Shown: piece after piece, positions 16,319 to 25,635 of the stretch
How positions within the stretch are numbered: the first letter of the stretch is position 1
How the letters are laid out: every line of letters begins with the position of its first letter
Source of the DNA: Nocardioidaceae bacterium
Lineage (GTDB): Bacteria > Actinomycetota > Actinomycetes > Propionibacteriales > Nocardioidaceae
DNA: 64,000 nucleotides
Direction: 5' to 3'
NCBI GenBank assembly: GCA_030447865.1
Contig: JAUJOD010000002.1
Span: 62,001 to 126,000, forward strand
The notes under the pieces: generated by a model
Told to the model about the DNA's origin: nothing
The model's database searches: none
What the model saw: only the letters and a program-made list of their open reading frames with translations
Program-made: the position numbers and the translations under genes

Positions 16319-17427
16319 CAGCCCTCCATGACGCTCAGTTCGCGGCTGGTCGTGTTGAGCCGTTCGACCCCTTCCGCGGTGACAACGACGATGTCCTCGA
16401 TGCGCGCGCCGTGCCGACCGGGAACATAGATCCCCGGTTCGATCGAAAACGCCATGCCGAGTTCCAGCGTCTGAGCGTTTCCCTCGACGATGTAGGGCTC
16501 CTCGTGGGTCTCCAAACCGATGCCGTGGCCGGTCCGGTGAATGAAGTATTCGCCGTAACCCTCCTCGGCGATGATGCGCCGGCCTACTCGGTCCACTGTC
16601 TCCGCCGTTACCCCGCCCCCGGCGAAGTCGCACTGCGCACGCTGGGCTTGCAGCAGCACCTCGTAGAACTCCAGAAACTCTTGCGGGGGGTCGTCGCCGA
16701 CGGCGTAGGTGCGCGTGCTGTCGGAGCAGTAGCCGGCGGCAGTGGTGCCGCCGATGTCGACGACCACGCAGTCACCGCTCTGGACCACCCGATCGGAGAC
16801 GGAGTGATGTGGCGAGGCGCTGTGTGGGCCCGACCCGACGATGACGAAGTCCACTCGCGCATGGCCCTCATCGAGGATCGCCTCGCCGATGGCAGCCGCT
16901 GTTGCGCGTTCGGAGCGGCCGACCTTCAGCAGTTCCCCCATCCGCGCGTGCACCTTGTCGATGGCCGCGGCGGCATGGCGCAGGGCTGCCACCTCGTCCG
17001 GCCCTTTGCGCATCCGCAGGCTCGACAGCAGCGCCCCGGCGGGAAGAAACGTCGCGGAGGGGAGCACCCGCTGGAACCCGAACAGCTGACGAGCTGGCAT
17101 CCAGTCGTTGACCGCGATGCGGTGGGAGCCCTGAATCGAAGCGGCGGTTGCCATGTGGGCGTCGTCTGTTTCGGCATGGCTGACTATCTGCATGCCAGCG
17201 AGCGCCGCAGGCGAGCGCTCAGCCTCCGCCCGCTCGAGCTCCGGTACGACCAGCACTGGGTCGTCACCCGCCGGTAGAACCAAGGCGGTCAGCCGCTCCA
17301 GTGCGGGCGCGTCGTAGCCGGTGAGGTAGCGCAGGTCGGCGCTGGGAGTGACGATCAGCGCGTCGAGACCGGCTGTCTCCATCGCCGTCCGCACTCGCCC
17401 GATGCGCGAGGCGAGGTCTACGGTCAT
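16318..17427 (-). CDS. M24 family metallopeptidase (Xaa-Pro dipeptidase type, PepE-like)
   Basis: This 369-residue protein has a creatinase-like N-terminal domain and an M24 pita-bread domain. The five metal ligands are visible: Asp in VVDIGG, Asp in GYCSDSTRTY, His in HRTGHGIGLETHE, Glu in FSIEPGIY and Glu in ARIEDIVVV. It probably cleaves Xaa-Pro dipeptides in the cytoplasm. M. tuberculosis has a homologue, PepE, in a similar spot beside the exonuclease gene. It overlaps the MFS gene upstream by an ATGA. Confidence 0.92.
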   Translation of the reverse strand: MTVDLASRIGRVRTAMETAGLDALIVTPSADLRYLTGYDAPALERLTALVLPAGDDPVLVVPELERAEAERSPAALAGMQIVSHAETDDAHMATAASIQGSHRIAVNDWMPARQLFGFQRVLPSATFLPAGALLSSLRMRKGPDEVAALRHAAAAIDKVHARMGELLKVGRSERATAAAIGEAILDEGHARVDFVIVGSGPHSASPHHSVSDRVVQSGDCVVVDIGGTTAAGYCSDSTRTYAVGDDPPQEFLEFYEVLLQAQRAQCDFAGGGVTAETVDRVGRRIIAEEGYGEYFIHRTGHGIGLETHEEPYIVEGNAQTLELGMAFSIEPGIYVPGRHGARIEDIVVVTAEGVERLNTTSRELSVMEG

Positions 17428-18671
17428 GGCGTCACTTTAGTGCGGGCAACCACTCCACCGTGGCCCTTTTGGTCCATCTCCCGCCATTGCGGTTGAAGCG
17501 CGGGCAACATCGTCGCCAGGAAGTAGCACGCCCCGATGGCCAGGAGCGCCGGGGTCAGGCCGAAGCCAGTGACCGCGGCACCGCCGATGATGCCGCCGAA
17601 GGGGATGCCCGCCCAACACAGCGAGTTCTGTAGCGACGTAACCCGGCCAACCAGGTGCGCAGGGATCCGCTCGTAGATGACTGCGCCGAGAATCGGGTTG
17701 ATGAACCCGACCGCGAAGTCACCGACCAAGGCGACCCCGAGCACCCCGGCGAGCGGGACGCCCAGAGCGAGGACCAGGAAGCGAGGTGCGCCGCCAAGCG
17801 TGAACGCGATCACGTATGTCCAGTAACGCGGCAACCGCTCCGCCACTGACGCCGCCACCACACTGCCCAGCACGGCTGCCCCACTGAACACCGCGAACAG
17901 CAGACCGATCGCTGTCGCGCCGCCCCCAGATTCCTGCGCCCAGACCGGCACCAGAACTGCCGCGTAGGCCGCATCCAACAGGTTCGTCGTAGCGACCATT
18001 GCGACGATGCCCACCAGGACCTTGTCGCGCCGCAGGAAGTCCCAACCCTGGCGGAGCCGGGCAAAGTAACTTTCCGGGTCGTCAACGTCGGGCGCCGCGG
18101 CGCGACGGGGAGCTGTCGCCGCCAAGACGGTGGCAGCGATTCCGAAACTGACCGCGTCGACAATGAGCGCCTGAATCGGGCCGATCGCGGCGACAAGTAG
18201 CCCCGCGAACGCTGCTCCAGCCGTGCTGGCCAGGCGTTCGACGGCGCCGCCCAGGCCGGTGGCGCGCTCCATCGTCACCCCTGATGCCTCAACGATCGAC
18301 GGTACGAGCGCGTGCTTGGCGCCGTCGCTCGGACCCCGAAGCGTTCCGGCCACGGCGACCAGCACGAGTAGTAACGGGAAGTTCAACAGATCAAGGCCGG
18401 CAAGCAGCGGGATGACACCGACCGCCAGCATGCTCGCGAGGTCGGCGGTAATACTGACCGCGCGAGCGCCGATCCGGTCCACTACCGGACCGGAGAGCGC
18501 CTTCACGACGACGTACGGCGCCATCTCGGCGAAGGCGACCAGCCCGGTCTGGGTCGCGCTGCCGGTCGTGGTGAGCACGAACCAGGGGATCGCGACCATG
18601 GACACCCGAGTGCCCGTCAGCGAAACTGCCTCAGCGGTGAGCCACCCCCAAAGTGGCTTGCGATGGCTCAT
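17424..18671 (-). CDS. MFS efflux transporter
   Basis: This 415-residue, twelve-helix major facilitator of the EntS-like MFS_3 group starts MSHRKPLWGWLTAEAVSLTGTR. Motif A-like residues occur at VVDRIGAR. Its pairing with the ArsR-type regulator immediately upstream (4-nt overlap) suggests regulated drug or metabolite efflux. ATG 18671 is preferred because the longer frame upstream lies inside the regulator gene. Confidence 0.85.
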   Translation of the reverse strand: MSHRKPLWGWLTAEAVSLTGTRVSMVAIPWFVLTTTGSATQTGLVAFAEMAPYVVVKALSGPVVDRIGARAVSITADLASMLAVGVIPLLAGLDLLNFPLLLVLVAVAGTLRGPSDGAKHALVPSIVEASGVTMERATGLGGAVERLASTAGAAFAGLLVAAIGPIQALIVDAVSFGIAATVLAATAPRRAAAPDVDDPESYFARLRQGWDFLRRDKVLVGIVAMVATTNLLDAAYAAVLVPVWAQESGGGATAIGLLFAVFSGAAVLGSVVAASVAERLPRYWTYVIAFTLGGAPRFLVLALGVPLAGVLGVALVGDFAVGFINPILGAVIYERIPAHLVGRVTSLQNSLCWAGIPFGGIIGGAAVTGFGLTPALLAIGACYFLATMLPALQPQWREMDQKGHGGVVARTKVTP

Positions 18672-19249
18672 TCGGCCTCGGGCCATTCCAGCCGCCCCGG
18701 GCGGGGATAGGTCTGCAGGATCACGACGAAGTCCTCGGCGCCCTCGGTGTCGTCGGAATCCTCCTGCCACCCGTCAACAACGTTGACCAATGCGTCCATC
18801 AGTTCCGCGGCTCGGTCGGGGGTGACCCTGAGCCCCCAGTCGCTCAGGGTGGACGCACGCCGCCACGCCGTCGGCAGCAGCGGACGCTCCTCGACAGCCC
18901 GCTGCAGCTGCTCGGTATGCACCACGGCAATCGCCTGGCCGAATGCGTCGGCGGCCTCGCGGCCCTCAGGAGAGGAGATAGCCGTCTCGTTGGTACGGGT
19001 CGATTGGTGGGCCGCCTTCCACCACCGGTCCCGTCCATTGCCTCGCTCCGCTTCGTCGACGATGAAGCCATGCTGTGCCAGCTGGCGTAGGTGATAGCTC
19101 GTCACCCCTGAGTTGAGGCCCAGACGTACCGCCAAAGCGCTGGCGGTGGATGGCCCATCGGCACGAAGCAGGCCGAGGATGCGCAACCGCACTGGGTGGG
19201 AAAGCGCTCGCAGGGCCGTCGGATCCGGGGTGATGCTGGACAGTTCCAT
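18668..19249 (-). CDS. ArsR-type winged-helix transcriptional regulator
   Basis: This 193-residue regulator has an N-terminal winged helix (ALSHPVRLRILGLLRADGPSTASALA, split over about 15-40, then SYHLRQLAQHGFIVD) followed by an acidic C-terminal domain without Cys residues, so it is unlikely to sense metals. The ATG at 19249 is 6 nt after a TACTGT -10. A perfect GCAAAC-N4-GTTTGC palindrome sits in the promoter spacer, pointing to autorepression of the four-gene operon. Confidence 0.9.
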   Translation of the reverse strand: MELSSITPDPTALRALSHPVRLRILGLLRADGPSTASALAVRLGLNSGVTSYHLRQLAQHGFIVDEAERGNGRDRWWKAAHQSTRTNETAISSPEGREAADAFGQAIAVVHTEQLQRAVEERPLLPTAWRRASTLSDWGLRVTPDRAAELMDALVNVVDGWQEDSDDTEGAEDFVVILQTYPRPGRLEWPEAE

Positions 19250-19255
19250 GCCCGC

Positions 19256-19284
19256 ACAGTACAACCGCAAACAACCGTTTGCAA
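19256..19284 (-). promoter_or_regulatory. Promoter and operator of the ArsR-MFS-peptidase-Lrp operon
   Basis: On the minus strand TTGCAA (19279-19284), a 17-bp spacer and TACTGT (19256-19261) form a good promoter. The palindrome GCAAAC-AACC-GTTTGC (19267-19282) fills the spacer and overlaps the -35, an arrangement expected for repression by the operon's own first gene. Confidence 0.65.
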
Positions 19285-19377
19285 AGGAATCTCTGCGATA
19301 GAGTTGCGAAGAACGGGGCGACGTGCTGTTGACCCACTATGCCCCGGCAAACGACGGCGCTCTGGCATGCTGCGGGG

Positions 19378-20331
19378 GTGAGTGACACCGGCAGGAGACT
19401 GATGCTGCTCGACACGGCTTCGCTGTACTTCCGCGCGTACTTCGGGGTGCCGGATTCAGTCCGAGCGCCAGACGGTACGCCGGTGAACGCCGTACGCGGT
19501 CTGTTGGACTTCATCGCACGGCTCACCTCGACGTACCAACCGACCGACCTGGTGTGTTGCTGGGACAACGACTGGCGGCCGCAGTGGCGGGTCGACCTGA
19601 TCCCCAGCTACAAGGCGCACCGAGTGGTGGCCGAGGTGGACGGCGGCGTGGACGTCGAGGAGACGCCCGACCCGCTCGAGACGCAGGTGCCGATCATCCG
19701 TGCGGTGTTGGAGGCGCTCGGCGTCGCGGTGCTGGGTGCTGACGGCTACGAAGCCGACGACGTCATTGGGACTCTGTCCACCCGAGCGCGATGTCCGGTC
19801 GACGTGGTGACAGGAGACCGCGACCTCTTCCAGCTCGTTAGCGACGAGCGGTCGGTGCGGGTCCTCTACACCGCACGCGGTGTCGGCAACCTTGAGATCC
19901 TCGACGACGCGGCGGTCGTGAGCAAGTACGGCGTGCTACCCGAGCAGTACGCCGACTTCGCCGTGCTTCGCGGCGACGCATCCGATGGGCTGCCCGGCGT
20001 CAAGGGAATCGGCGCCAAGACGGCGGCTGACCTGCTTCGCCAGTACGGCGACCTGTCGAGCATCGTGGCCGCCGCAACCGATGACGCCAGCCCTCTGGGG
20101 GCGACACTGCGAGGGAAGATCCGCGACTGCGCGCAGTACCTGATCGTTGCTCCGACCGTCGTCGAGGTTGCCAAAGACCTCACGCTGCCCGACGTACCGA
20201 CCGCACTCCGGCCGCCTACCCCAGCGGCCACGACACGGCTAGAAGCGCTTGCTCAACGGTGGGGGCTGACATCACCGGTGCAACGAGTGCTCGCCACGCT
20301 CGCGGCTCAGGAGTCGACCTCTGCGGAGTAG
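19378..20331 (+). CDS. 5'-3' exonuclease (PolA 5'-nuclease domain type)
   Basis: This 317-residue flap/5'-nuclease has Asp-rich motifs: MLLDTASLYFRAYFGVP, GYEADDVIGTL, VVTGDRDLFQLV, then an H3TH region GDASDGLPGVKGIGAKTAADLL. It acts on 5' ends of DNA or RNA flaps in repair or replication. The protein lacks a polymerase domain. The GTG at 19378 is chosen as the start because an upstream ATG (19339) adds non-conserved residues. It converges on and overlaps the helY-like gene by 25 nt at its 3' end. Confidence 0.9.
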   Translation: MSDTGRRLMLLDTASLYFRAYFGVPDSVRAPDGTPVNAVRGLLDFIARLTSTYQPTDLVCCWDNDWRPQWRVDLIPSYKAHRVVAEVDGGVDVEETPDPLETQVPIIRAVLEALGVAVLGADGYEADDVIGTLSTRARCPVDVVTGDRDLFQLVSDERSVRVLYTARGVGNLEILDDAAVVSKYGVLPEQYADFAVLRGDASDGLPGVKGIGAKTAADLLRQYGDLSSIVAAATDDASPLGATLRGKIRDCAQYLIVAPTVVEVAKDLTLPDVPTALRPPTPAATTRLEALAQRWGLTSPVQRVLATLAAQESTSAE

Positions 20332-23012
20332 GCAACTACGCCGCGGCGCATGGACCGCACCGCCTCCCGTGCGGTGGAGCGCAGCGGCGAGTCACCAGCG
20401 GCATCGGCGATCTGCTCGGCCAGATCGAGCAGCTGCTTCACCCACCGGACGAAGTCGCCGGGCGCGAGGTCCACCTCGTCGAGCACGTCCTCGAGGCTGG
20501 CTCCCCCGGCCCACAGGTACGCCGCCTGGGCGAACCCGAGGTCCGGCTCGCGCAGGAAGCTGAGCCGGTGCTCGCGCTCGAGCGCGTCGAGTCGGCCCCA
20601 AATGCGGGTCATCTCGGCAAGTACCCGGCTGACTGCTCCACCAGGGACCCGCGGCCGGGCGGCCTCGTCGGGGTTTCGTGACTCAAACACCAACGCCGAC
20701 AGCACGGCAGCGAGCGCGGGCGCCTCCAGCCCGTCCCAGACCGACTGGCGCAGGCACTCCGCCGCTACTAGGTCGAGCTCGCTGTAGATCCGCGCGAGCG
20801 ACGCTCCGGCCGGTGTCACCTGCTCGCCCTGCAGGTAGCCCAGCTCGGTCAGCACCTCGTACACCCGGTCAAACTGCCTGGCAATCGTGTTCGTGCGCTG
20901 CTCGATTCGGCGCCGCAGCGTCTCGGTCTCCCGCTGCAGCTTGAGGTGCCGCTCTGCCCAGCGGGCGTGGTCCTCCCGGTCGGGGCAGTCATGGCACGGG
21001 TGCTCGCGCAGTGCGGCCCGAAGCCGCGAGACGCCAGGGTCGTCGGCGGCGCTGCCGTCCCGACGGCTCGACCGAGGGCCCCTGCTCTCGACAGGCTCGA
21101 CCAGCGACCGGGTCCGGTCTCGCAGCAACGCGGCCAGGTCACGTCGCTGCCCAGGGTTGCGGGGGTTGAACGTCTTGGCGATGCGCATCCGGGTCAGCGG
21201 CTCGACCGGCGTGGGAAAGTCGACCACCGACAACCGGCGCGCCTGCCGGTCGAGGGTGACGACCAACGGTCGAGGGCCCTCTCGTGGCGACCGCATTCCT
21301 GGGTCGATCACGACGGCGACGCCCGACGAACGGCCAGCCGGTACGTCGATGACGTCGCCGACGCGGAGCCGCTCCAGCGAGGCGACCGCCTCGTCGCGCC
21401 GGTCAGAGCGCCGCCGCTTCGACAGCGACGCCTCCCGATCCGACAGCGCCCGGCGAAGCTGGGCGTACTCCATGAAGTCGCCCCGGTCGCACGCGACCGC
21501 GTCGGCGTACCCCTCCAGCGCCTCCTCGGCCTTGCGTACCTGCCGCGCCAGGCCGACAACGGCCCGATCGGCCTGAAACTGGGCAAACGAGGACTCCAGC
21601 AGCTCCCGAGCCCGCTCCCGACCAACTTGGCGCACCAGGTTGACGGCCATGTTGTACGACGGCCGGAACGAGGACCGCAGCGGATAGGTACGGGTGGACG
21701 CCAGCCCAGCGACGCTCTTTGGCTCAAACCCAGGCGCCCACAGCACCACGGCGTGCCCCTCCACGTCGATGCCGCGTCGCCCTGCCCTCCCGGTCAGCTG
21801 GGTGTACTCTCCCGGCGTGATGTCGGCGTGGGTCTCACCGTTCCACTTCGACAGTTTGTCGATGACCACCGACCGCGCCGGCATGTTGATGCCCAACGCC
21901 AGCGTCTCGGTGGCGAAGACCACCTTCACCAACCCGGCCGAGAACAGCTCCTCGACGCACTCCTTGAAGACCGGCAGCATCCCGGCATGGTGAGCGGAGA
22001 CTCCACGTGTCAGCGCCTCCAGCCACTGCTGGTAGCCGAGCACCTCCAGGTCGCTGTCGGCGAGCACGGAGGCCCGCTCCTCGGCGTACGCGCGGATCCG
22101 TTGCCGCTCGGCCGGCGTCGTCAGCCGCAGGTTCGCATGCAGGCACTGCTGGACAGCGGCGTCGCAGCCGGCCCGGCTGAAGATGAACATGATCGCCGGC
22201 AGCAGCCCCTCCGCGTCGAGCCGGTCCACCACGTCGATACGGCTCGGCACCAGTCCTCGCCCGCTGGGAGCGCGGTGATAGCCGCGGGAGTTCCGCGAGT
22301 CCCGGGTTCGCCGCCGCCACCAGTCGTCCCTCGCCACCTGAGCCAGCTGCGGGTTCACCACGACCCGCCCCTCGCCCTGCGTGACCGGCTCGGCGAACAG
22401 GTCGTACAACCGCTGACCTACCATCACGTGCTGGAACAGCGGCACCGGCCGGCGCTCCTCGACGACCGTGTCGTTCTCGCCCCGCACGGTGGCGAGCCAC
22501 TCTCCGAACTCCTCGGCGTTGGAGACCGTCGCCGACAGCGAGACCACCGACACCGACTCCGGCAGGTGGATGATGACCTCCTCCCACACCGCGCCCCGCG
22601 AGCGATCCGCCAGGTAGTGCACCTCGTCCATCACGACGAACCGCAGACCGGTCAGGGTGCCCGAGCCGGCGTACAGCATGTTCCGCAGCACCTCGGTGGT
22701 CATCACCACGACCGGGGCGTCGCCGTTGATCGAGTTGTCCCCCGTCAGCAGCCCGACCCGCTGCGCGCCGTACCGCACCGTGAAGTCAGCGAACTTCTGG
22801 TTCGACAGCGCCTTGATCGGCGTCGTGTAGAAGCATTTGGCGCCCTGCTCAAGCGCCAGGTGTACGGCGAACTCGCCCACCAGCGTCTTGCCCGAACCAG
22901 TGGGGGCGGCGACCAGCACCCCGCGGCCGGCAGCCAGTGACTCGCACGCCCGCTTCTGGAAGTCGTCGAGGGAGAAGTCGTAGAGCGCCGCGAAGCGGTC
23001 GAACGTGCTCAT
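20307..23012 (-). CDS. helY: HelY-like DEAD/DEAH helicase with DSHCT domain
   Basis: This 901-residue Ski2/Mtr4-type superfamily 2 helicase has Walker A APTGSGKT, DEVHYL (motif II), SATVSNAEEFGEW, ATETLALGINMPA and QLTGRAGRRG, and ends in a DSHCT domain. In bacteria these proteins unwind RNA or DNA; the precise role is unsettled. The ATG at 23012 starts the conserved MSTFDRF. Inside the C-terminal half a REP-like palindrome is read as SLVEPVESRG (about residue 640). It is the last gene of the pafB-pafC-tatA-tatC operon. Confidence 0.92.
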   Translation of the reverse strand: MSTFDRFAALYDFSLDDFQKRACESLAAGRGVLVAAPTGSGKTLVGEFAVHLALEQGAKCFYTTPIKALSNQKFADFTVRYGAQRVGLLTGDNSINGDAPVVVMTTEVLRNMLYAGSGTLTGLRFVVMDEVHYLADRSRGAVWEEVIIHLPESVSVVSLSATVSNAEEFGEWLATVRGENDTVVEERRPVPLFQHVMVGQRLYDLFAEPVTQGEGRVVVNPQLAQVARDDWWRRRTRDSRNSRGYHRAPSGRGLVPSRIDVVDRLDAEGLLPAIMFIFSRAGCDAAVQQCLHANLRLTTPAERQRIRAYAEERASVLADSDLEVLGYQQWLEALTRGVSAHHAGMLPVFKECVEELFSAGLVKVVFATETLALGINMPARSVVIDKLSKWNGETHADITPGEYTQLTGRAGRRGIDVEGHAVVLWAPGFEPKSVAGLASTRTYPLRSSFRPSYNMAVNLVRQVGRERARELLESSFAQFQADRAVVGLARQVRKAEEALEGYADAVACDRGDFMEYAQLRRALSDREASLSKRRRSDRRDEAVASLERLRVGDVIDVPAGRSSGVAVVIDPGMRSPREGPRPLVVTLDRQARRLSVVDFPTPVEPLTRMRIAKTFNPRNPGQRRDLAALLRDRTRSLVEPVESRGPRSSRRDGSAADDPGVSRLRAALREHPCHDCPDREDHARWAERHLKLQRETETLRRRIEQRTNTIARQFDRVYEVLTELGYLQGEQVTPAGASLARIYSELDLVAAECLRQSVWDGLEAPALAAVLSALVFESRNPDEAARPRVPGGAVSRVLAEMTRIWGRLDALEREHRLSFLREPDLGFAQAAYLWAGGASLEDVLDEVDLAPGDFVRWVKQLLDLAEQIADAAGDSPLRSTAREAVRSMRRGVVAYSAEVDS
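21086..21103. repeat. REP-like palindrome inside the helY-like coding sequence
   Basis: TCTCGACAGGCTCGACCA at 21086-21103 is the same inverted-repeat type as the intergenic copy at 14360-14377. It is read in frame, giving the peptide SLVEPVES, without disrupting the helicase. Confidence 0.5.
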
Positions 23013-23020
23013 GTGGCCAC

Positions 23021-23401
23021 TCAGAGCGTGACTGCCACGGTGAAGTTGCTCGCGGGTGCCCCAACCGACTTGGCCACTCGCCGCAGCGCCTCGCACATCA
23101 CGTTGGCGTCGAAGCGGGTGCCTGGCACGGCAGCCGCCAGCCGGAAGTCGATCTGCACGAGCACCACTTCTCCGTAGTGCCACGCCTGGTGCACAAGGGT
23201 CCGCTCGCGCTCTGGGCAGATCGGCTTGGGAAAGGCGGCGTCCACCGCCAGCAGGTCCAGCTGGTACGTGCGGTCGGGACCGCTGGTGAGCTGGCCGGGC
23301 ACATGCGCGGCCTCGATGAGCGACGTCGTCGCCTGCCAGACGACCTGCTCCGTGCCCAGCCAGTCGGGTAGATCGAAAGCATCCGCGATGGCGATGGTCA
23401 T
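23021..23401 (-). CDS. Conserved hypothetical protein of the tatC-helY operon
   Basis: This 126-residue protein of unknown function lies 22 nt after tatC and 8 nt before the helicase. It starts MTIAIADAFDLPDWLG. There is no signal peptide or membrane segment. The sequence has an alternating pattern of short hydrophobic strands (YQLDLLAVDA, VVLVQIDFRLAA), suggesting a compact alpha/beta fold. The tight spacing in an otherwise informational operon argues that it is real. Confidence 0.75.
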   Translation of the reverse strand: MTIAIADAFDLPDWLGTEQVVWQATTSLIEAAHVPGQLTSGPDRTYQLDLLAVDAAFPKPICPERERTLVHQAWHYGEVVLVQIDFRLAAAVPGTRFDANVMCEALRRVAKSVGAPASNFTVAVTL

Positions 23402-23423
23402 GGCTCCCGATCTGGCTGGCGGG

Positions 23424-24269
23424 CTACAGCGGTGATGCTTCGTCGTCCTCCAGGTCAGCGTAGTCAGGCTCACCGGCCGCCGCCCGGCGACGGTCGACCA
23501 AGACGGCGATACCTTCGGAGATCAGGAACAGCGCCACCATCGGCAACGCCAGGAACAGCATCGTGATCGGGTCGGTCGACGGCGTCGCAACGGCGGCGAA
23601 CACGAAGGTGCCGAACATGATCCACGCCCGCCATTTCCTCAGATGGGCGGCGCGCACCACTCCGGCCAGGTTCAGGAGGATGACGAAGAGCGGGATCTCG
23701 AAGGAGACGCCGAACACCAACAGGATGCGCAGCATGAAGTTGAGGTAGTGCTGGGAGTCGATCAGGTTGGAGACGCCCTCGGGGGTGAAACCGAGCAGCA
23801 CCTCCAGGCCCTTCGGCATCACGGCGTACCCAAGCGCCACCCCGGCTCCGAACAACGGGCCGGCGATGGCGACGAAGATCAGCGTCCACTTCTTCTCGGT
23901 GCGGTGCAGACCGGGCATGATGAACGCCCAGAGCTGGTAGAGCCACACCGGGCTGGCGAGCACGATGCCGGCAACCAACGAAATCTTCGTCTGCAGCAGG
24001 AAGCCGCCGGCCACGTTGTTGATGACCAGCCGGATGTCCTGGTTGGTCTTCTCGTTGAGCCGGTCCACCGCGACTTGCAGCGGATGCCTCAACAGGTCGT
24101 AGATCTGCTGGTAGAAGGCCCAGGCAACGATGAACCCCACCACCACCGAGCACACCGAGACGAACAGCCGGCTCCGGAGCTCGCGCAGGTGCTCCGTCAG
24201 CGTCATCTGACCGTCGGGGCTGGGAGCCGGTCGTCCCTTACCCTTGCCCGGTCGTGCGGTGATGGCCAT
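23424..24269 (-). CDS. tatC: Sec-independent protein translocase TatC
   Basis: This 281-residue, six-helix TatC is the receptor for twin-arginine signal peptides. The family signatures MTLTEHLRELRSRL, SPVWLYQLWAFIMPGLHRTEKK and FGVSFEIPLF are present. The C-terminus is an acidic, charged tail (EPDYADLEDDEA). The start is the ATG at 24269, 18 nt after tatA. A tatB gene is not seen here. Confidence 0.96.
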   Translation of the reverse strand: MAITARPGKGKGRPAPSPDGQMTLTEHLRELRSRLFVSVCSVVVGFIVAWAFYQQIYDLLRHPLQVAVDRLNEKTNQDIRLVINNVAGGFLLQTKISLVAGIVLASPVWLYQLWAFIMPGLHRTEKKWTLIFVAIAGPLFGAGVALGYAVMPKGLEVLLGFTPEGVSNLIDSQHYLNFMLRILLVFGVSFEIPLFVILLNLAGVVRAAHLRKWRAWIMFGTFVFAAVATPSTDPITMLFLALPMVALFLISEGIAVLVDRRRAAAGEPDYADLEDDEASPL

Positions 24270-24287
24270 TCAAGAGCGCCGGAGCGC

Positions 24288-24584
24288 TTACTTCTCGGTG
24301 TGCGTTGGCGGGACTGACTGGGGAGCGGTGTAGTCGGTGCTCGTCGGCGGCGGCGCTGCGGTGGCGCCACCGGCGGGGAGCTCGCCACGCGCCTTGGCCG
24401 CGGTGGTCTCGTCGTCCTCGTCCATGAGCCCCTTGGTCTCCGCCTTGAAGATCCGCAGGGCGCGACCGGTGCCGCGAGCCATCTCGGGCAGCTTCTTGCC
24501 ACCGAAGAGCAGCAGCAACACCAACACGATGATGATGAGCTCGGGCACGCCGAGCCCGGCGAAACCTGGGGCAGCTACAGACAT
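24288..24584 (-). CDS. tatA: Sec-independent protein translocase TatA
   Basis: This 98-residue protein has a single N-terminal membrane helix ([18 protein letters not shown]), the hinge [18 protein letters not shown] amphipathic helix, and a Pro/Thr-rich disordered tail. It forms the Tat pore with TatC. ATG 24584 is preferred to longer frames because the membrane helix then begins near residue 13. An AGAGG lies upstream. Confidence 0.95.
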   Translation of the reverse strand: MSVAAPGFAGLGVPELIIIVLVLLLLFGGKKLPEMARGTGRALRIFKAETKGLMDEDDETTAAKARGELPAGGATAAPPPTSTDYTAPQSVPPTHTEK

Positions 24585-24663
24585 GAGGGCCTCTTCGCGA
24601 GTGGAGACGGTGCTGGCACCTTCATCGTACGCCGCCGGGCGGCGCTGCGATTGCGCGTCAGCG

Positions 24664-25635
24664 TCAACTGCCCGAATAGTTGGCCAACGCCTCCTGCGCC
24701 CGAGCGCGGACGGCGTCGGCCACTTCGGTCGGCTCCACGACGGTCGCGGCGCCACCGAGCCGGAGCACCAGCCGCTGTAACCACTGCTCGTCCCGGAACC
24801 GCAACGCCACCCGCACCCGGCCGTCGGCGAGGTCGGTCCGTTCCTCGATCGGGTAGTACTCGGCCACCCAGCTGGCCGCCGGGTCGAGTTCGAGCACCGC
24901 GAGCGGGTCATCGGCGGCCGGTTGGAACAGCCCCCCGGAGAGGTCCTTGCGGCGGGCGTTGGCAGGTGGGGAGGCTGACTCGTCGAGCACCTCGGCGGCT
25001 GTCATGCGGTCGAGCCGGAAGAACCTGCCCTCCTGCACCCGGTTGCACCAGGCCTCCAGGTAGGCGTGGCCCTCGGAGAACACCAGCCGCATCGGATCGA
25101 CGTCCCGCTCGGTCGTCTCGTCGCGTCCCGGTACGTAGTACCGCAGATGCATCCGCCGGTTCTCGCGCAGCGCGAGGTCAACCGCCGCCCGGATCTGGGG
25201 GTCCACGGGGTCGATGTGGACGTCGATCACTGCCGCCGAGGCGACCGGCTCACCGGCCGCCTGCTCGAGCTTGGCGAGCGTCCGGTCGACTGCCTCCCGC
25301 TCCTGCTCTCCGCTGGCCTCGCGCAGCGCCCGAAGCGCGACGGCCAGCGCCAGCGCCTCGTGCGGCGCCAGCCGCAGCGGACGGTTGAGGTAGTCGGCGT
25401 TGCTCAGCCGTACGACGCCGTCGCCGTCCAGGGCGTCCATGTCGATGTCGATCATGTCGCCGGGCATGGCATCGGGGAGCCCGCAGAACCACAAGACGTT
25501 GAGGTCCTTCACGATCTGGGCCGGCTTCACCTTGAAGTCCTTGGCCACCTGGTCGAGCGGGATGCCCTCGCGGTCGCGCAGGTACGGGACAAGCGCGAGC
25601 ATCCGCTCGACCTGGGTCTGCGCATTGGCGGTCAC
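24664..25635 (-). CDS. pafC: WYL-domain transcriptional regulator PafC
   Basis: This 323-residue protein has a winged helix (about residues 8-70, [19 protein letters not shown]) and a WYL domain ([41 protein letters not shown]). With PafB it forms the heterodimeric activator of the LexA-independent DNA damage response in mycobacteria. The GTG at 25635 overlaps the pafB stop (GTGA). Three PafBC-type promoters are found elsewhere in the window. Confidence 0.92.
   Translation of the reverse strand: MTANAQTQVERMLALVPYLRDREGIPLDQVAKDFKVKPAQIVKDLNVLWFCGLPDAMPGDMIDIDMDALDGDGVVRLSNADYLNRPLRLAPHEALALAVALRALREASGEQEREAVDRTLAKLEQAAGEPVASAAVIDVHIDPVDPQIRAAVDLALRENRRMHLRYYVPGRDETTERDVDPMRLVFSEGHAYLEAWCNRVQEGRFFRLDRMTAAEVLDESASPPANARRKDLSGGLFQPAADDPLAVLELDPAASWVAEYYPIEERTDLADGRVRVALRFRDEQWLQRLVLRLGGAATVVEPTEVADAVRARAQEALANYSGS

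Noticed and set aside
20946-22940. Plus-strand open frame of 664 codons opposite the helY-like gene
   Set aside because: The helicase motifs are clear on the minus strand; the plus frame is Arg/His/Gln-rich shadow sequence.
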